Shown here one piece after another: positions 8,434 through 14,959 of a stretch of 19,111 nt of DNA. Origin of the DNA: Muribaculaceae bacterium (GTDB taxonomy: Bacteria; Pseudomonadota; Alphaproteobacteria; Rs-D84); contig JAMPEH010000035.1 in the NCBI GenBank assembly GCA_023665245.1, positions 1 to 19,111 on the forward strand, written 5' to 3'. The notes under the pieces were generated by a model. The model saw nothing but the letters and a program-made list of their open reading frames with translations. It was not told the DNA's origin and made no database searches. The translations under genes were made by a program, and so were the position numbers. The first letter of the stretch is position 1. The number at the start of each line of letters is the position of its first letter.

Positions 8434-8466
8434 AAAAACGCGGGACAAAAACTGTCCCGCGTTTTT
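8434..8466 (+). terminator. Rho-independent terminator of the envelope operon
   Basis: Perfect 14-bp arms aaaaacgcgggaca (8434-8447) and tgtcccgcgttttt (8453-8466) enclose a 5-nt loop. The T-run is part of the 3' arm and the A-run part of the 5' arm, so it can also act on the other strand. It closes the transcript that starts before 690. Confidence 0.92.
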
Positions 8467-8542
8467 CGTGCAGTTCGACGCCAAACGGTATTATTCCGAC
8501 ATCACAAGCTATCAACGTCTCCCAACTCGATAGAACCTTGCA

Positions 8543-8610
8543 GAATCCGGTTTACCTTGCGACTGAAACCTTAAAATAGTTGATTATGAAACAAGGCACA
8601 AACCGGATTC
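8543..8610. repeat. 11-bp inverted repeat upstream of the HTH genes
   Basis: gaatccggttt at 8543-8553 and aaaccggattc at 8600-8610 are perfect complements with a 46-nt spacer, and ccttg/caagg adds a partial extension. The position just upstream of the two HTH_17 genes fits an operator or a recombinase arm site, but nothing more specific can be read. The rest of 8467-8672 holds no supported gene. Confidence 0.5.
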
Positions 8611-8672
8611 GGGATACATGAAAATAGATTATGCTACCGAATTTGAATTTATGAACCTGAAAAATTATGACC

Positions 8673-8972
8673 ATGAATCATCTCTTAATCGAAGAACGTG
8701 CTTGGATGAATTTGCAAGCCCACGCCCGACAATTGGCTGACACGATACAACGTCTCGTCCAGCATTTCAATCCCGCTGCCGAGAGCGGCTGAATAGACAA
8801 TGCCGAAGTCTGCCGGATGCTTCATATCTCGAAACGAACATTGCAATATTTACGCACCAGCGGGACGCTTCCTTACTCGACAATCGGCAACAAATGTTAT
8901 TACAAACCCGAAGATGTCAAAGCATTGCTCGATAAGAACCGAATAACTAAACATAACGGCAATGGAGAATAA
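8673..8972 (+). pseudogene. HTH_17/excisionase-like gene interrupted by an in-frame TGA
   Basis: Reading from ATG 8673 gives MNHLLIEERAWMNLQAHARQ and onward to AAESG, then TGA at 8790-8792, then without any frame change IDNAEVCRMLHISKRTLQYL, ...GTLPYSTIGNKCYYKPEDV, ending at TAA 8970-8972 (99 codons in all). The second part is a clear MerR-like HTH_17 domain of the kind found in Bacteroides mobile elements, where a Trp commonly stands just before the (I/L)DN motif. TGA is one base from TGG, so a nonsense mutation is the simple reading. A separate downstream protein initiated inside the frame, for example at ATG 8817, would lack part of the first helix. The frame overlaps the next gene by 11 nt. 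Confidence 0.75.
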
Positions 8973-9279
8973 AACGATTATCGACAATAGCAATGCTATC
9001 ACTCGCGATACCGTCGAATACAAGGAACTGGTCGAAGCTATGCGTTTCGCTATGCAGACAATCGAGAAATTGATTGCAGAAATCAAACCGACCTTATTTG
9101 GCGAATGCTACCTGACCACCGAGCAAGTCATGACATATCTCCACATATCTCGTCGCACTTTGCAGAACTATCGGGACAGAGGAATCATTCCTTATACTGC
9201 CATCGGCGGAACACTCCTTTACTCCGAATCCAAGATAAACGAGGTGCTGGAACAGAATTACTACAAGCCGGCTATGTAA
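8962..9279 (+). CDS. HTH_17 domain protein (excisionase/regulator type)
   Basis: The product has 105 residues. The N-terminal half is helical (VEYKELVEAMRFAMQTIEKL). Residues 49-100 form a MerR-like winged HTH of the HTH_17 family: YLTTEQVMTYLHISRRTLQN, RGIIPYTAIGGTLLYSESKI. The ATG lies inside the end of the preceding HTH frame (11-nt overlap), so the two were translated as a coupled pair. Tandem HTH_17 genes of this size are a hallmark of Bacteroidales integrative and mobilizable elements, where they act as recombination directionality factors or regulators. The partner gene here is broken, which may have disabled excision. A perfect hairpin terminator follows 3 nt after the stop. Confidence 0.85.
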   Translation: MENKTIIDNSNAITRDTVEYKELVEAMRFAMQTIEKLIAEIKPTLFGECYLTTEQVMTYLHISRRTLQNYRDRGIIPYTAIGGTLLYSESKINEVLEQNYYKPAM

Positions 9280-9282
9280 ATC

Positions 9283-9312
9283 AATCAAGAGCCGCATTTG
9301 CGGCTCTTGATT
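9283..9312 (+). terminator. Hairpin terminator between convergent genes
   Basis: Perfect 14-bp arms aatcaagagccgca (9283-9296) and tgcggctcttgatt (9299-9312) are separated by 2 nt. A T-run (ttttttcgg) follows about 15 nt later. It lies between the HTH_17 gene on the plus strand and the nuclease-like gene on the minus strand and could serve both. Confidence 0.8.
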
Positions 9313-9337
9313 ATATAGGTTATATTTTTTCGGGTTA

Positions 9338-10600
9338 TTATTTCTCTTGCATTTTAGGAAAGTGAAATGCCATTATTTCAAGATATACAGTTGTTTCAGA
9401 ATCTGTTGGCAAGTGGAATATGTAACTAAAAGACGATTTGCCTCTATTGCCTTGTGTGCTTACGTAATATTTATGCTTCTTAGCTTCCTCTGTTATAGTA
9501 TTCAATACGCCAGAAAAATCGTTCCCTGATACAAAAAACATCAATGCTACTTTGGTATCTCGTATTGTTAGGTATCTGTCGAATAGTTGATCCAACGCAT
9601 CGTGAAAAGCCTTGGCCCCATGCCAGAATTTACATTCAGCAATAAACAAGTTGGCTCCCGAAGTCGCGTCTTTTAAACATATATCTGTCTTGCCTCCATG
9701 ATTGAACGTTTCGCCGGTTGCCGTTACATTGTCATATCGACTTTCAAGTTTGAATAAAAACTGATCGCGTAAAGATTCTTCATCCTTACCTTGATACAAA
9801 GATGGCTTTCGCTCTAAAGCTTGACCGCTTTTATAGCATTCTGCAAGTATGTCTTCGTACATTTCATTCGACATAGAAGGATATGTCTCATACTTCTTTT
9901 TACCGACTTGAGGCATAGGCACTCTTTTCTTTTCGATTGTCGGCACAGTAATTTTTAAGGGCGTATCTTGTTTGGGAGTAACATTGATGGCTTTAAAAAA
10001 GACGTTCTCCTCTAAATACTCCTTTCTTCTACGTTCCAATTCTACGAGAGCGGTTTGTCTTATTTTGGAATTAAAAACTTCGACTTCTGGATTTATTGTT
10101 AAGTATTGAGATACTTTATTCTCGAATGCGCGTATTTTGTCTTGCTGGAAACGTTCTGCATTTTGTTCCCACACTTCAAAAATCAAATATATTTTGTTGT
10201 TTATACAGTCAATTTGAAGCTCGACAGATGGGGCTCCACTCATTATAAAACAATTGGGATAAACAAAGAATAAATCAGCGTCTCCCGTAAACTGGTAGCT
10301 GACTTTAATTCTATAACCTTTGTATATTACTTTTCGTCCATATATACCATAGCGGAAACTGTCATAGGGATTTTCAACTTCTTTTTGTATATGTTCTGGT
10401 TCATGGACGATTTCACTATCTTGTATGACATTAATAGGTTCCAAGGAGTATTTATCATACAGATAATCCAAATATTTGTTTTGTTCAAGGTTCAAAACTT
10501 CATCTTTTGAAAGTTGGCTGATGTCTGCTTTTAATGATGTAAAACGAGCGTCAAAAAAATCACTTCTGCTATTATATCTTTTGGGTTCTCCGTAAGCCAT
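9338..10600 (-). CDS. PD-(D/E)XK nuclease-like protein, putative defence gene
   Basis: The product has 420 residues and no signal peptide or membrane helix. The C-terminal domain (about 270-415) has the order expected of a restriction-endonuclease-like fold: an acidic helix (KDEESLRDQF, Glu275/276), then GKTDICL with Asp306, then FIAECKFWHG with Glu322 and Lys324, then a helix with DQLFDRY that supplies a conserved Gln. The N-terminal 200 residues are unfamiliar: mixed alpha/beta with YGRKVIYKGYRIKVSYQF, then a long charged helix (LVELERRRKEYLEENVFFKA). This could be a sensor or DNA-recognition part. The gene is more AT-rich than the envelope operon, suggesting transfer. It sits beside an integrase and near a KAP NTPase, a context typical of anti-phage genes. 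The defence role is inference. Confidence 0.75.
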   Translation of the reverse strand: MAYGEPKRYNSRSDFFDARFTSLKADISQLSKDEVLNLEQNKYLDYLYDKYSLEPINVIQDSEIVHEPEHIQKEVENPYDSFRYGIYGRKVIYKGYRIKVSYQFTGDADLFFVYPNCFIMSGAPSVELQIDCINNKIYLIFEVWEQNAERFQQDKIRAFENKVSQYLTINPEVEVFNSKIRQTALVELERRRKEYLEENVFFKAINVTPKQDTPLKITVPTIEKKRVPMPQVGKKKYETYPSMSNEMYEDILAECYKSGQALERKPSLYQGKDEESLRDQFLFKLESRYDNVTATGETFNHGGKTDICLKDATSGANLFIAECKFWHGAKAFHDALDQLFDRYLTIRDTKVALMFFVSGNDFSGVLNTITEEAKKHKYYVSTQGNRGKSSFSYIFHLPTDSETTVYLEIMAFHFPKMQEK

Positions 10601-10771
10601 TCGTTTTATTAGATTAATATGCGAATTTACGAAAATTTCATGACTTCTAATATCTATTTTGAATTAATCGTTCACTCATAGCCGCCTGATTTTGTTTAAG
10701 CGAATTTGGTATTTCTCAAATTTCATAATTCAATGTAGGGACATTGCTTGCAATATTATCGAGCTAAAACA

Positions 10772-10787
10772 TTCGGTAATTACCGAA
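10772..10787. promoter_or_regulatory. 16-bp perfect palindrome, likely operator
   Basis: TTCGGTAATTACCGAA is a perfect dyad. It lies between the divergent nuclease-like gene (start at 10600) and a TAnnTTTG box at 10816-10823. With the box as -7, the palindrome covers roughly -51 to -36 of the plus-strand transcript, a common place for an activator or repressor. The cognate regulator is not known; the XRE gene at 12524-12775 is the closest candidate in the window. Confidence 0.55.
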
Positions 10788-10815
10788 ATGCCATAGATTT
10801 TTTAAAATTTATTTG

Positions 10816-11037
10816 TATATTTGTATTGTATTGAAAAGCCGAGACAACGGCAAGCAAACCGACGTTTTTGGCGCATGACCAAAGTGTGGTACAACGGATA
10901 GGTTCTTTTGCAATGCGATTGATATACAGCGACTTCGAAATGCGGATACGGCATCGTTTTCCGCTCTTGGGGCCTGGGAGAAATCAGGCAACGGAGAGCA
11001 AAAAGCCTTATGTATCAGTGATACGTAAGGCTTTTTT
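10816..11037 (+). ncRNA. Candidate terminator-ended non-coding transcript upstream of the integrase
   Basis: TATATTTG at 10816-10823 matches the Bacteroidetes -7 box. The transcript would end at a strong terminator: 16-bp arms aaaaagccttatgtat (11000-11015) and atacgtaaggcttttt (11021-11036) with one G-U pair. Between them are small hairpins (gccg/cggc near the 5' end; gcctg/caggc; gctct/agagc near the 3' end), but I see no convincing ORF. It could be a free RNA of about 200 nt or an attenuated leader of the integrase gene that starts 176 nt after the terminator. No good TTTG -33 element is seen. In 11038-11212 the only structure is an 8-bp inverted repeat (tcatgacc 11091-11098, ggtcatga 11121-11128). 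Confidence 0.45.
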
Positions 11038-11212
11038 GTTTTCGGCGGGTGCACTCCGACGCATCGGGACGCAGGTTTTTCAGGACTTGTTCATGACCTC
11101 TTCCGCTCTACTTTGTAATTGGTCATGATTTGCCGGTATCGCGTTGTTTTTCATCGTTTTGCACTGCAATATCCCTATGCTGCATACGTTTAATCTTTAA
11201 ACTCTCGCAGCC

Positions 11213-12433
11213 ATGTACAGACGTACTACTTTCTCCGTTGTTTTCTTTTGCAAGAAAACCAAAGTCAACAAAAAGGGCAAGGCTCCCATCTACGCCCGCA
11301 TTACTACTTCCGGACATATCACTGAGGTTTATACGCGGTGTCAGATCGAGTCGGAGCATTGGAGCCAGCGGTTGGAGCGTTGCACGGCGCACGATTCGGT
11401 GTCGGTGCAAATCAACGAAATCATCGCTTCCTATCGCGCCAATATCCTCGCTGCTTACGACAGCATCATCAAAACGGGTAAGGAGCCGGATTGTTTCGCT
11501 ATCAAGCAGCGGTTGGAGAGCGGAGGTTCCGGGCATAGGATGTTTCTCGCCGAGTTGGAGAAATATTGCAACAAGCGACAAAAGGAGGTCGGTATTCGGA
11601 TTACCCAGTTGACAGCGAACAAGTATCATCGGTTGTTTCGTTATTTGGTCGAATATATAAAAACGGACTATAAACAGGATGATGTATCGTTGGATGCCGT
11701 TACCTATGAGTTTATCGACGGTTTTAATACGTTTTTGCAAACGGCCCATAGCTGTAAGAATAACGGCGCGGTCAATCTGTTGTGTTGTTTGAAAAACTTT
11801 GTTCTCTACGCGATCCGCAACGAGTGGCTCGAAAAGAATCCGTTCAGGTATTATAAGTTGAAGATCGACAAGACCAACGTAAAGGTGCCGTTGACCAAGC
11901 AGGAACTCGATACGCTCATTCGGAAACGAATGCCCAACAACCGGCTCGACAGAATCCGCGATGTCTTTGCATTTTGTTGTCTGACTGGTCTGGCTTTCAC
12001 CGATGCCGATAACTTACGGAACGAGCATATCACAACAGATGAGCAGGGAGTTGTGTGGATTCACAAACCACGCGAGAAAACGGCGATCATGAGCCGAATC
12101 CCCTTGCTGCCTTATCCGACGACATTACTGAAAAAATACGAGCAGGATGCGGAACTACGAACAAATGGGAAGTTGTTGCCCGTTCCCAGCAATCAGAAGA
12201 TGAATGCCTATCTGAAAGAGATTGCCGATATCTGCAATATCCCGAAAAACTTAACTACACATGTCGCCCGCCACACGTTCGCCTGTCTGGCTGTGGAATA
12301 CGGAATGCCCATCGACGTGTTGGCGAAGATTCTCGGACACTCGAATACCAACATGACACGACGTTACGCCAAAATATCCGAGTCCAATATTGGTCGCGAG
12401 ATGAAGAAGTTCCACATCGCAATGGGCGGCTAA
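11213..12433 (+). CDS. Tyrosine recombinase/integrase of the Bacteroides (IntDOT-like) type
   Basis: The product has 406 residues, the usual length. The N-terminus (residues 1-100) is an arm-binding domain (FSVVFFCKKTKVNKKGKAPI). Residues 110-215 are a SAM-like core-binding domain (FLAELEKYCNKRQ to EKNPFRYYKLK). The catalytic domain contains TGLAFTDADNL (257-268), where the first catalytic Arg of classical recombinases is Ala261; IntDOT also lacks this Arg. The rest of the set is present: Lys285 in the beta-hairpin, HVARHTFA (His350, Arg353), LGHSNTNMTRRY (His376, nucleophile Tyr385). It should integrate and excise the surrounding element, helped by the HTH_17 proteins. The attachment sites are not identified. 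Confidence 0.92.
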   Translation: MYRRTTFSVVFFCKKTKVNKKGKAPIYARITTSGHITEVYTRCQIESEHWSQRLERCTAHDSVSVQINEIIASYRANILAAYDSIIKTGKEPDCFAIKQRLESGGSGHRMFLAELEKYCNKRQKEVGIRITQLTANKYHRLFRYLVEYIKTDYKQDDVSLDAVTYEFIDGFNTFLQTAHSCKNNGAVNLLCCLKNFVLYAIRNEWLEKNPFRYYKLKIDKTNVKVPLTKQELDTLIRKRMPNNRLDRIRDVFAFCCLTGLAFTDADNLRNEHITTDEQGVVWIHKPREKTAIMSRIPLLPYPTTLLKKYEQDAELRTNGKLLPVPSNQKMNAYLKEIADICNIPKNLTTHVARHTFACLAVEYGMPIDVLAKILGHSNTNMTRRYAKISESNIGREMKKFHIAMGG

Positions 12434-12448
12434 CGGTTGTCGTATCGA

Positions 12449-12499
12449 GTTCAGCCCCGCCCGGTCAAGTTATCGTCTCCTTGCCGGGCGGGGCTGAAC
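12449..12499. terminator. 16-bp perfect inverted repeat between convergent int and XRE genes
   Basis: gttcagccccgcccgg (12449-12464) pairs perfectly with ccgggcggggctgaac (12484-12499), with a 19-nt loop. It begins 15 nt after the integrase stop and ends 24 nt before the stop of the minus-strand XRE gene. There is no T-run, so intrinsic termination is uncertain. A recombination or protein-binding site next to int is the alternative. Confidence 0.6.
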
Positions 12500-12523
12500 A
12501 TATAGTTGCTATTCAGTTTGGGG

Positions 12524-12775
12524 CTACTGGTTTTTCGGCGGATAATTTATCGGTGCAAAAAAGTCCGAAAGCGAAATATTATAGAATTCGCATATTTTGA
12601 GTATCGACATGAGTGTCGGGATTTTAGCCCCTGTTTCATAGCTGTTGATACTCAAATGCACTTTTTCAATAAGATATTCTTGTGTGTGATTATGCTCCGT
12701 GCGCAATTCTTTGATTCGTCGAGCGATTTGCTCTACAAACTTGGGATTGACGTAATATCGTGTTCTCTTAACCAC
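12524..12775 (-). CDS. Small XRE-family (HTH_3) transcriptional regulator
   Basis: The product has 83 residues. HTH_3 fold: FVEQIARRIKELRTEHNHTQ, EYLIEKVHLSINSYETGAKI, PTLMSILKICEFYNISLSDF. The start codon is GTG at 12773-12775; an in-frame stop lies eight codons upstream and no earlier ATG exists. The gene runs convergent with the integrase and divergent from the structured RNA and the gene at 13177, with only about 70 bp between its start and the RNA promoter box. It therefore probably controls that divergent transcript and itself. Its base composition is AT-rich, unlike the orphan gene at 13177. Confidence 0.85.
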   Translation of the reverse strand: MVKRTRYYVNPKFVEQIARRIKELRTEHNHTQEYLIEKVHLSINSYETGAKIPTLMSILKICEFYNISLSDFFAPINYPPKNQ

Positions 12776-12844
12776 GATTGCAAAAGAATAATCAAATCAT
12801 TATTTTTATACATACTCGCGAATACTTGTTTGGGTTTATTTTTA

Positions 12845-12852
12845 TATATTTG
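12845..12852 (+). promoter_or_regulatory. -7 box (TATATTTG) for the structured RNA
   Basis: TATATTTG matches TAnnTTTG exactly. A TTTG at 12829-12832 lies only 12 bp upstream, closer than the usual 19-21 bp. The box lies about 70 bp from the divergent XRE start and 78 bp before the first hairpin of the RNA. Confidence 0.5.
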
Positions 12853-12929
12853 CAGAGTAAATGAAATTTCAAAAGCAGAAATTATGCTAACTTTGCCAAT
12901 GCAAGCGGCCTTGCCGCCGCAATATATTT

Positions 12930-13139
12930 AAGGTTAGGACAAACCTTTATGCCTTTCCGGTAAACTCGCGACTGTTAGTTGATAACAGGTTTATAGATCG
13001 GTGTAAATTTTGTCTGAAACCCTTGTCATGCCCCTGCATCTGTGTGCAGGTGGCTGGCTTGGGCGTAGGGGCAGTTTACCGATCTAAGGCTCGCGAGGCC
13101 GACCGGAAAGGACTGTACCTGCGCCCCTTTTTCTTTTTT
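12930..13139 (+). ncRNA. Highly structured RNA candidate with a three-way junction
   Basis: Nested pairings can be read directly. A leading hairpin is aaggtt 12930-12935 with aacctt 12942-12947. P1 is cctttccgg 12952-12960 with ccggaaagg 13103-13111. P2 is ctcgcg 12965-12970 with cgcgag 13092-13097. Within P2, a hairpin P3 (ctgtta 12972-12977 with taacag 12983-12988) and a helix P4 (tagatcggt 12994-13002 with accgatcta 13078-13086) form a three-way junction. P4 is capped by gcccct 13030-13035 with aggggc 13067-13072 or, overlapping it, cctgca/tgcagg 13033-13050. After P1, cctgcgccc can pair with gggcgtagg 13061-13069, and T-runs follow, so a switch-like alternative fold exists. It precedes the gene at 13177 and may be its leader, or an independent RNA. 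I could not match it to a riboswitch class I know. Confidence 0.7.
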
Positions 13140-13176
13140 CCGTTTTTTTCTGACGGACATTTTTCAAAGTTATTTC

Positions 13177-14118
13177 ATGGTTCCTACTTATACTGTCGGG
13201 TTGTTGGGCGGTTACGCCGATGTCGATGCTGCGGTGGATTATTTCGCCGTCGCATTGCCTTATTACCGCGGTTCGGCAGCTCCATTGCGGTTATTGGTTG
13301 CGGCGGCTGCACTTCACGATTTGGAGTTTTGTCTTGCTTTGTCGGCTTTGCAGACAACGATTCCGGGACTTCGGTTGAACGTAGTCATCGTCGATTCGCG
13401 TTGTCGCGGTCAGGATGCCTCTGCTCTCCGTGAGGCATTGAAGAAAACGGTCGATCGCATCGTCGAGTTGCCGACTTCCGGCAGGTACGATGCCTGCGCT
13501 TATTTCGTCGAGCGGTGCGATTTCATTGTTTTCAACAGACACTCGGTCGGCAGTTCGATCGCACGACGGTTCGAGCAGGTCGTCTCCGGCATTCCCATTC
13601 CGGTGCAGCACGAATTGTGCAGCCCGGAGTTTTTCGTCTCTTGTTCCAAATATCCCGTCGATCGCGGGGATTACTGGAATCCCGATAGTCGGTTCTTCGA
13701 TCCGTATGCGGAGTTGTGGGCAAGCGTCGAATATGTCCGGCATCGTAAGTTCCGGGTCGGTACCAATAGATTGCCGCAGGTGTTCTTGCGGCAATGGTCG
13801 ACACCACCTCCCGGCAAGGCTTATCTGCTTTTTCGGGAATCGGGGGATTTGCACGAACTCTACAACCTCAAAGATACGGCGCAGTGTAATTATATCGCTG
13901 CCAAAATCTTCGCTTACGCCCTTACCGTGAAGAATAACTGTTGGATGCTCGATACGGAGCGGCCCGACGGTGAAATCCTCGTGCAGCAGTTCCAGCAGTT
14001 TCGGCGTCTGTTGGATTTGGAGATTTACCGGCGCGAAGCGAATCTTGCGGCAGAGTCGGTCGATCTGTTCCGGCCGGAAGCCTACCGGTTCGGAATCGAG
14101 GAGGTCGAACCGTATTAA
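13177..14118 (+). CDS. Orphan 313-residue protein, possibly SLOG/Rossmann-like
   Basis: I do not recognise this family. It is soluble, with no signal peptide. The N-terminus has a strand-loop with glycines (TVGLLGGYADVDAAVDYFAV), a second strand (RLNVVIVDS) and then CDFIVFNRHSVGSSIARRFE followed by GIPIPVQ. The last pattern (acidic-hydrophobic strand, Gly-Ser-Ser, helix, GIP strand) recalls SLOG and nucleoside deoxyribosyltransferase folds that bind nucleotides; this is a weak resemblance only. The C-terminal half contains many aromatic residues (DYWNPDSRFFDPYAELW) and a charged helix (QQFQQFRRLLDLEIYRREAN). The gene is GC-rich, unlike the XRE and KAP genes. It lies directly after the structured RNA, whose T-rich end is about 38 nt before the ATG. 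A role as effector or sensor of an RNA-controlled module is inferred. Confidence 0.7.
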   Translation: MVPTYTVGLLGGYADVDAAVDYFAVALPYYRGSAAPLRLLVAAAALHDLEFCLALSALQTTIPGLRLNVVIVDSRCRGQDASALREALKKTVDRIVELPTSGRYDACAYFVERCDFIVFNRHSVGSSIARRFEQVVSGIPIPVQHELCSPEFFVSCSKYPVDRGDYWNPDSRFFDPYAELWASVEYVRHRKFRVGTNRLPQVFLRQWSTPPPGKAYLLFRESGDLHELYNLKDTAQCNYIAAKIFAYALTVKNNCWMLDTERPDGEILVQQFQQFRRLLDLEIYRREANLAAESVDLFRPEAYRFGIEEVEPY

Positions 14119-14234
14119 ACCGTTCGGCAGCTACGGCGCGGAAGACTTCCCGAATTTGATTGTCGGATTCGGCGCATTCCTGCAATAAGCATCGGTTGCA
14201 GCCCTGCCGTATTCAGTTGTTGGTAATTCCCGCG

Positions 14235-14280
14235 TTGCAACATGACGGTATTGCAACGTTGCAATGTTTATTGATTGCAA
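14235..14280. repeat. Four TTGCAA palindromes at 16/8/16-bp spacing
   Basis: TTGCAA begins at 14235, 14251, 14259 and 14275. The start-to-start distances are 16, 8 and 16 bp, so the array is itself symmetric. This fits a cooperative operator or a decayed short tandem repeat. It starts 117 bp after the stop of the orphan gene; no promoter box is visible beside it. Confidence 0.6.
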
Positions 14281-14440
14281 GGTTTCGGGATTCGGGTATT
14301 GTATTGAACTTTCGTTTTGCATTTCGGTATATCTGTCATCTTATGACATGGTAAGTCTGCGCCTACTATCAGGCGCATCGGGGTGATTCCGTTATTTTTG
14401 TCGGCGGATTTTTTGTGAATACACGTTCACGGCAAGTTGT

Positions 14441-14478
14441 GTTTTGTGCAGCGCGAAATATTTTCGGCTGCACAAAAC
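14441..14478. repeat. Long hairpin gttttgtgcagc / gctgcacaaaac
   Basis: Perfect 12-bp arms at 14441-14452 and 14467-14478, with an inner cgaaa/tttcg pair (14454-14458, 14462-14466) and one bulged G. About 17 bp can pair over 38 nt. No T-run follows, so it is not a standard terminator. Confidence 0.6.
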
Positions 14479-14491
14479 TCGTAATGTATTT

Positions 14492-14727
14492 CCTCCGAAG
14501 TCGGAATATGAATTTTTCTCGGCTTCGCCTTTCGTCCGCCGGGAATTTAACTTCTCCGACGCGACCGTGCGCATTCGGGCCTGCGGTTTCAGACGGAAAA
14601 TCGTTGTACTCGATTTTTCGTCTGAAAAACGCTCCGGTGCGTCGGAGAAGTTGCCGGCATGTCCGGGACGAAAGCGAGCGAAGCCGACCGAGGACGCATG
14701 TACGGTCATCAAGATTCAAATCGGAGG
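14492..14727. repeat. Imperfect palindrome of about 236 bp (MITE- or RNA-like)
   Basis: Successive nested arms pair outward to inward: cctccga 14492-14498 with tcggagg 14721-14727; cggcttcgcctttcgtcc 14520-14537 with 14666-14686 (three extra bases); gccgg 14538-14542 with ccggc 14654-14658; aacttctccgacgc 14549-14562 perfectly with 14639-14652; and a central hairpin tttcagacggaaaatcg 14587-14603 with 14611-14627 (one G-T pair). No protein is encoded. It could be a miniature inverted-repeat element, a long hairpin RNA, or the relic of an inverted duplication. Confidence 0.65.
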
Positions 14728-14927
14728 TTCTGTCCAAGTATCGGGAATCATTCGGAAATCTGTAAGCCCCCTCTTTTTTGCCCGATAAGGTCAGTCGGGA
14801 CTTCGACGGCTCGCCTCTCAAGTCCGCATGACAACTCGGCGCTATTTAGGCTTAGTTCACCCTTGTTTTTATCTTCGAAAGGTGGCGCGACTTGGGAGCG
14901 CCGCATCTGTCCCGCAGGGCGAGCACC

Positions 14928-14959
14928 TTTGTCGGACAAAACGCAGTTTGTCGGACAAA
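14928..14959. repeat. Tandem TTTGTCGGACAAA motif
   Basis: TTTGTCGGACAAA, itself nearly palindromic, occurs at 14928-14940 and 14947-14959 with a 19-bp period. The flanking cc and gg extend the symmetry. It looks like a pair of protein-binding sites. No start of transcription towards the KAP gene, about 265 bp away, is seen here. Confidence 0.55.

Noticed and set aside
10809..11128. Overlapping short frames on both strands upstream of the integrase
   Set aside because: They cross a strong terminator and have no recognisable content; a non-coding transcript explains the region better.
12930..13139. Cobalamin riboswitch
   Set aside because: Short matches (CGGTGTAAAT and GACTGTACC) recall the B12 class, but they are not contiguous and the GCCACTG box is absent.
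14660..14715. Group II intron domain V
   Set aside because: GCATGTACGGT resembles its 3' half, but the matching 5' half and any intron protein are missing.
14369..14821. 150-codon minus-strand frame and its plus-strand counterparts
   Set aside because: They lie over the long palindrome, have no domain or start signal, and several frames are open at once because of GC-rich composition.
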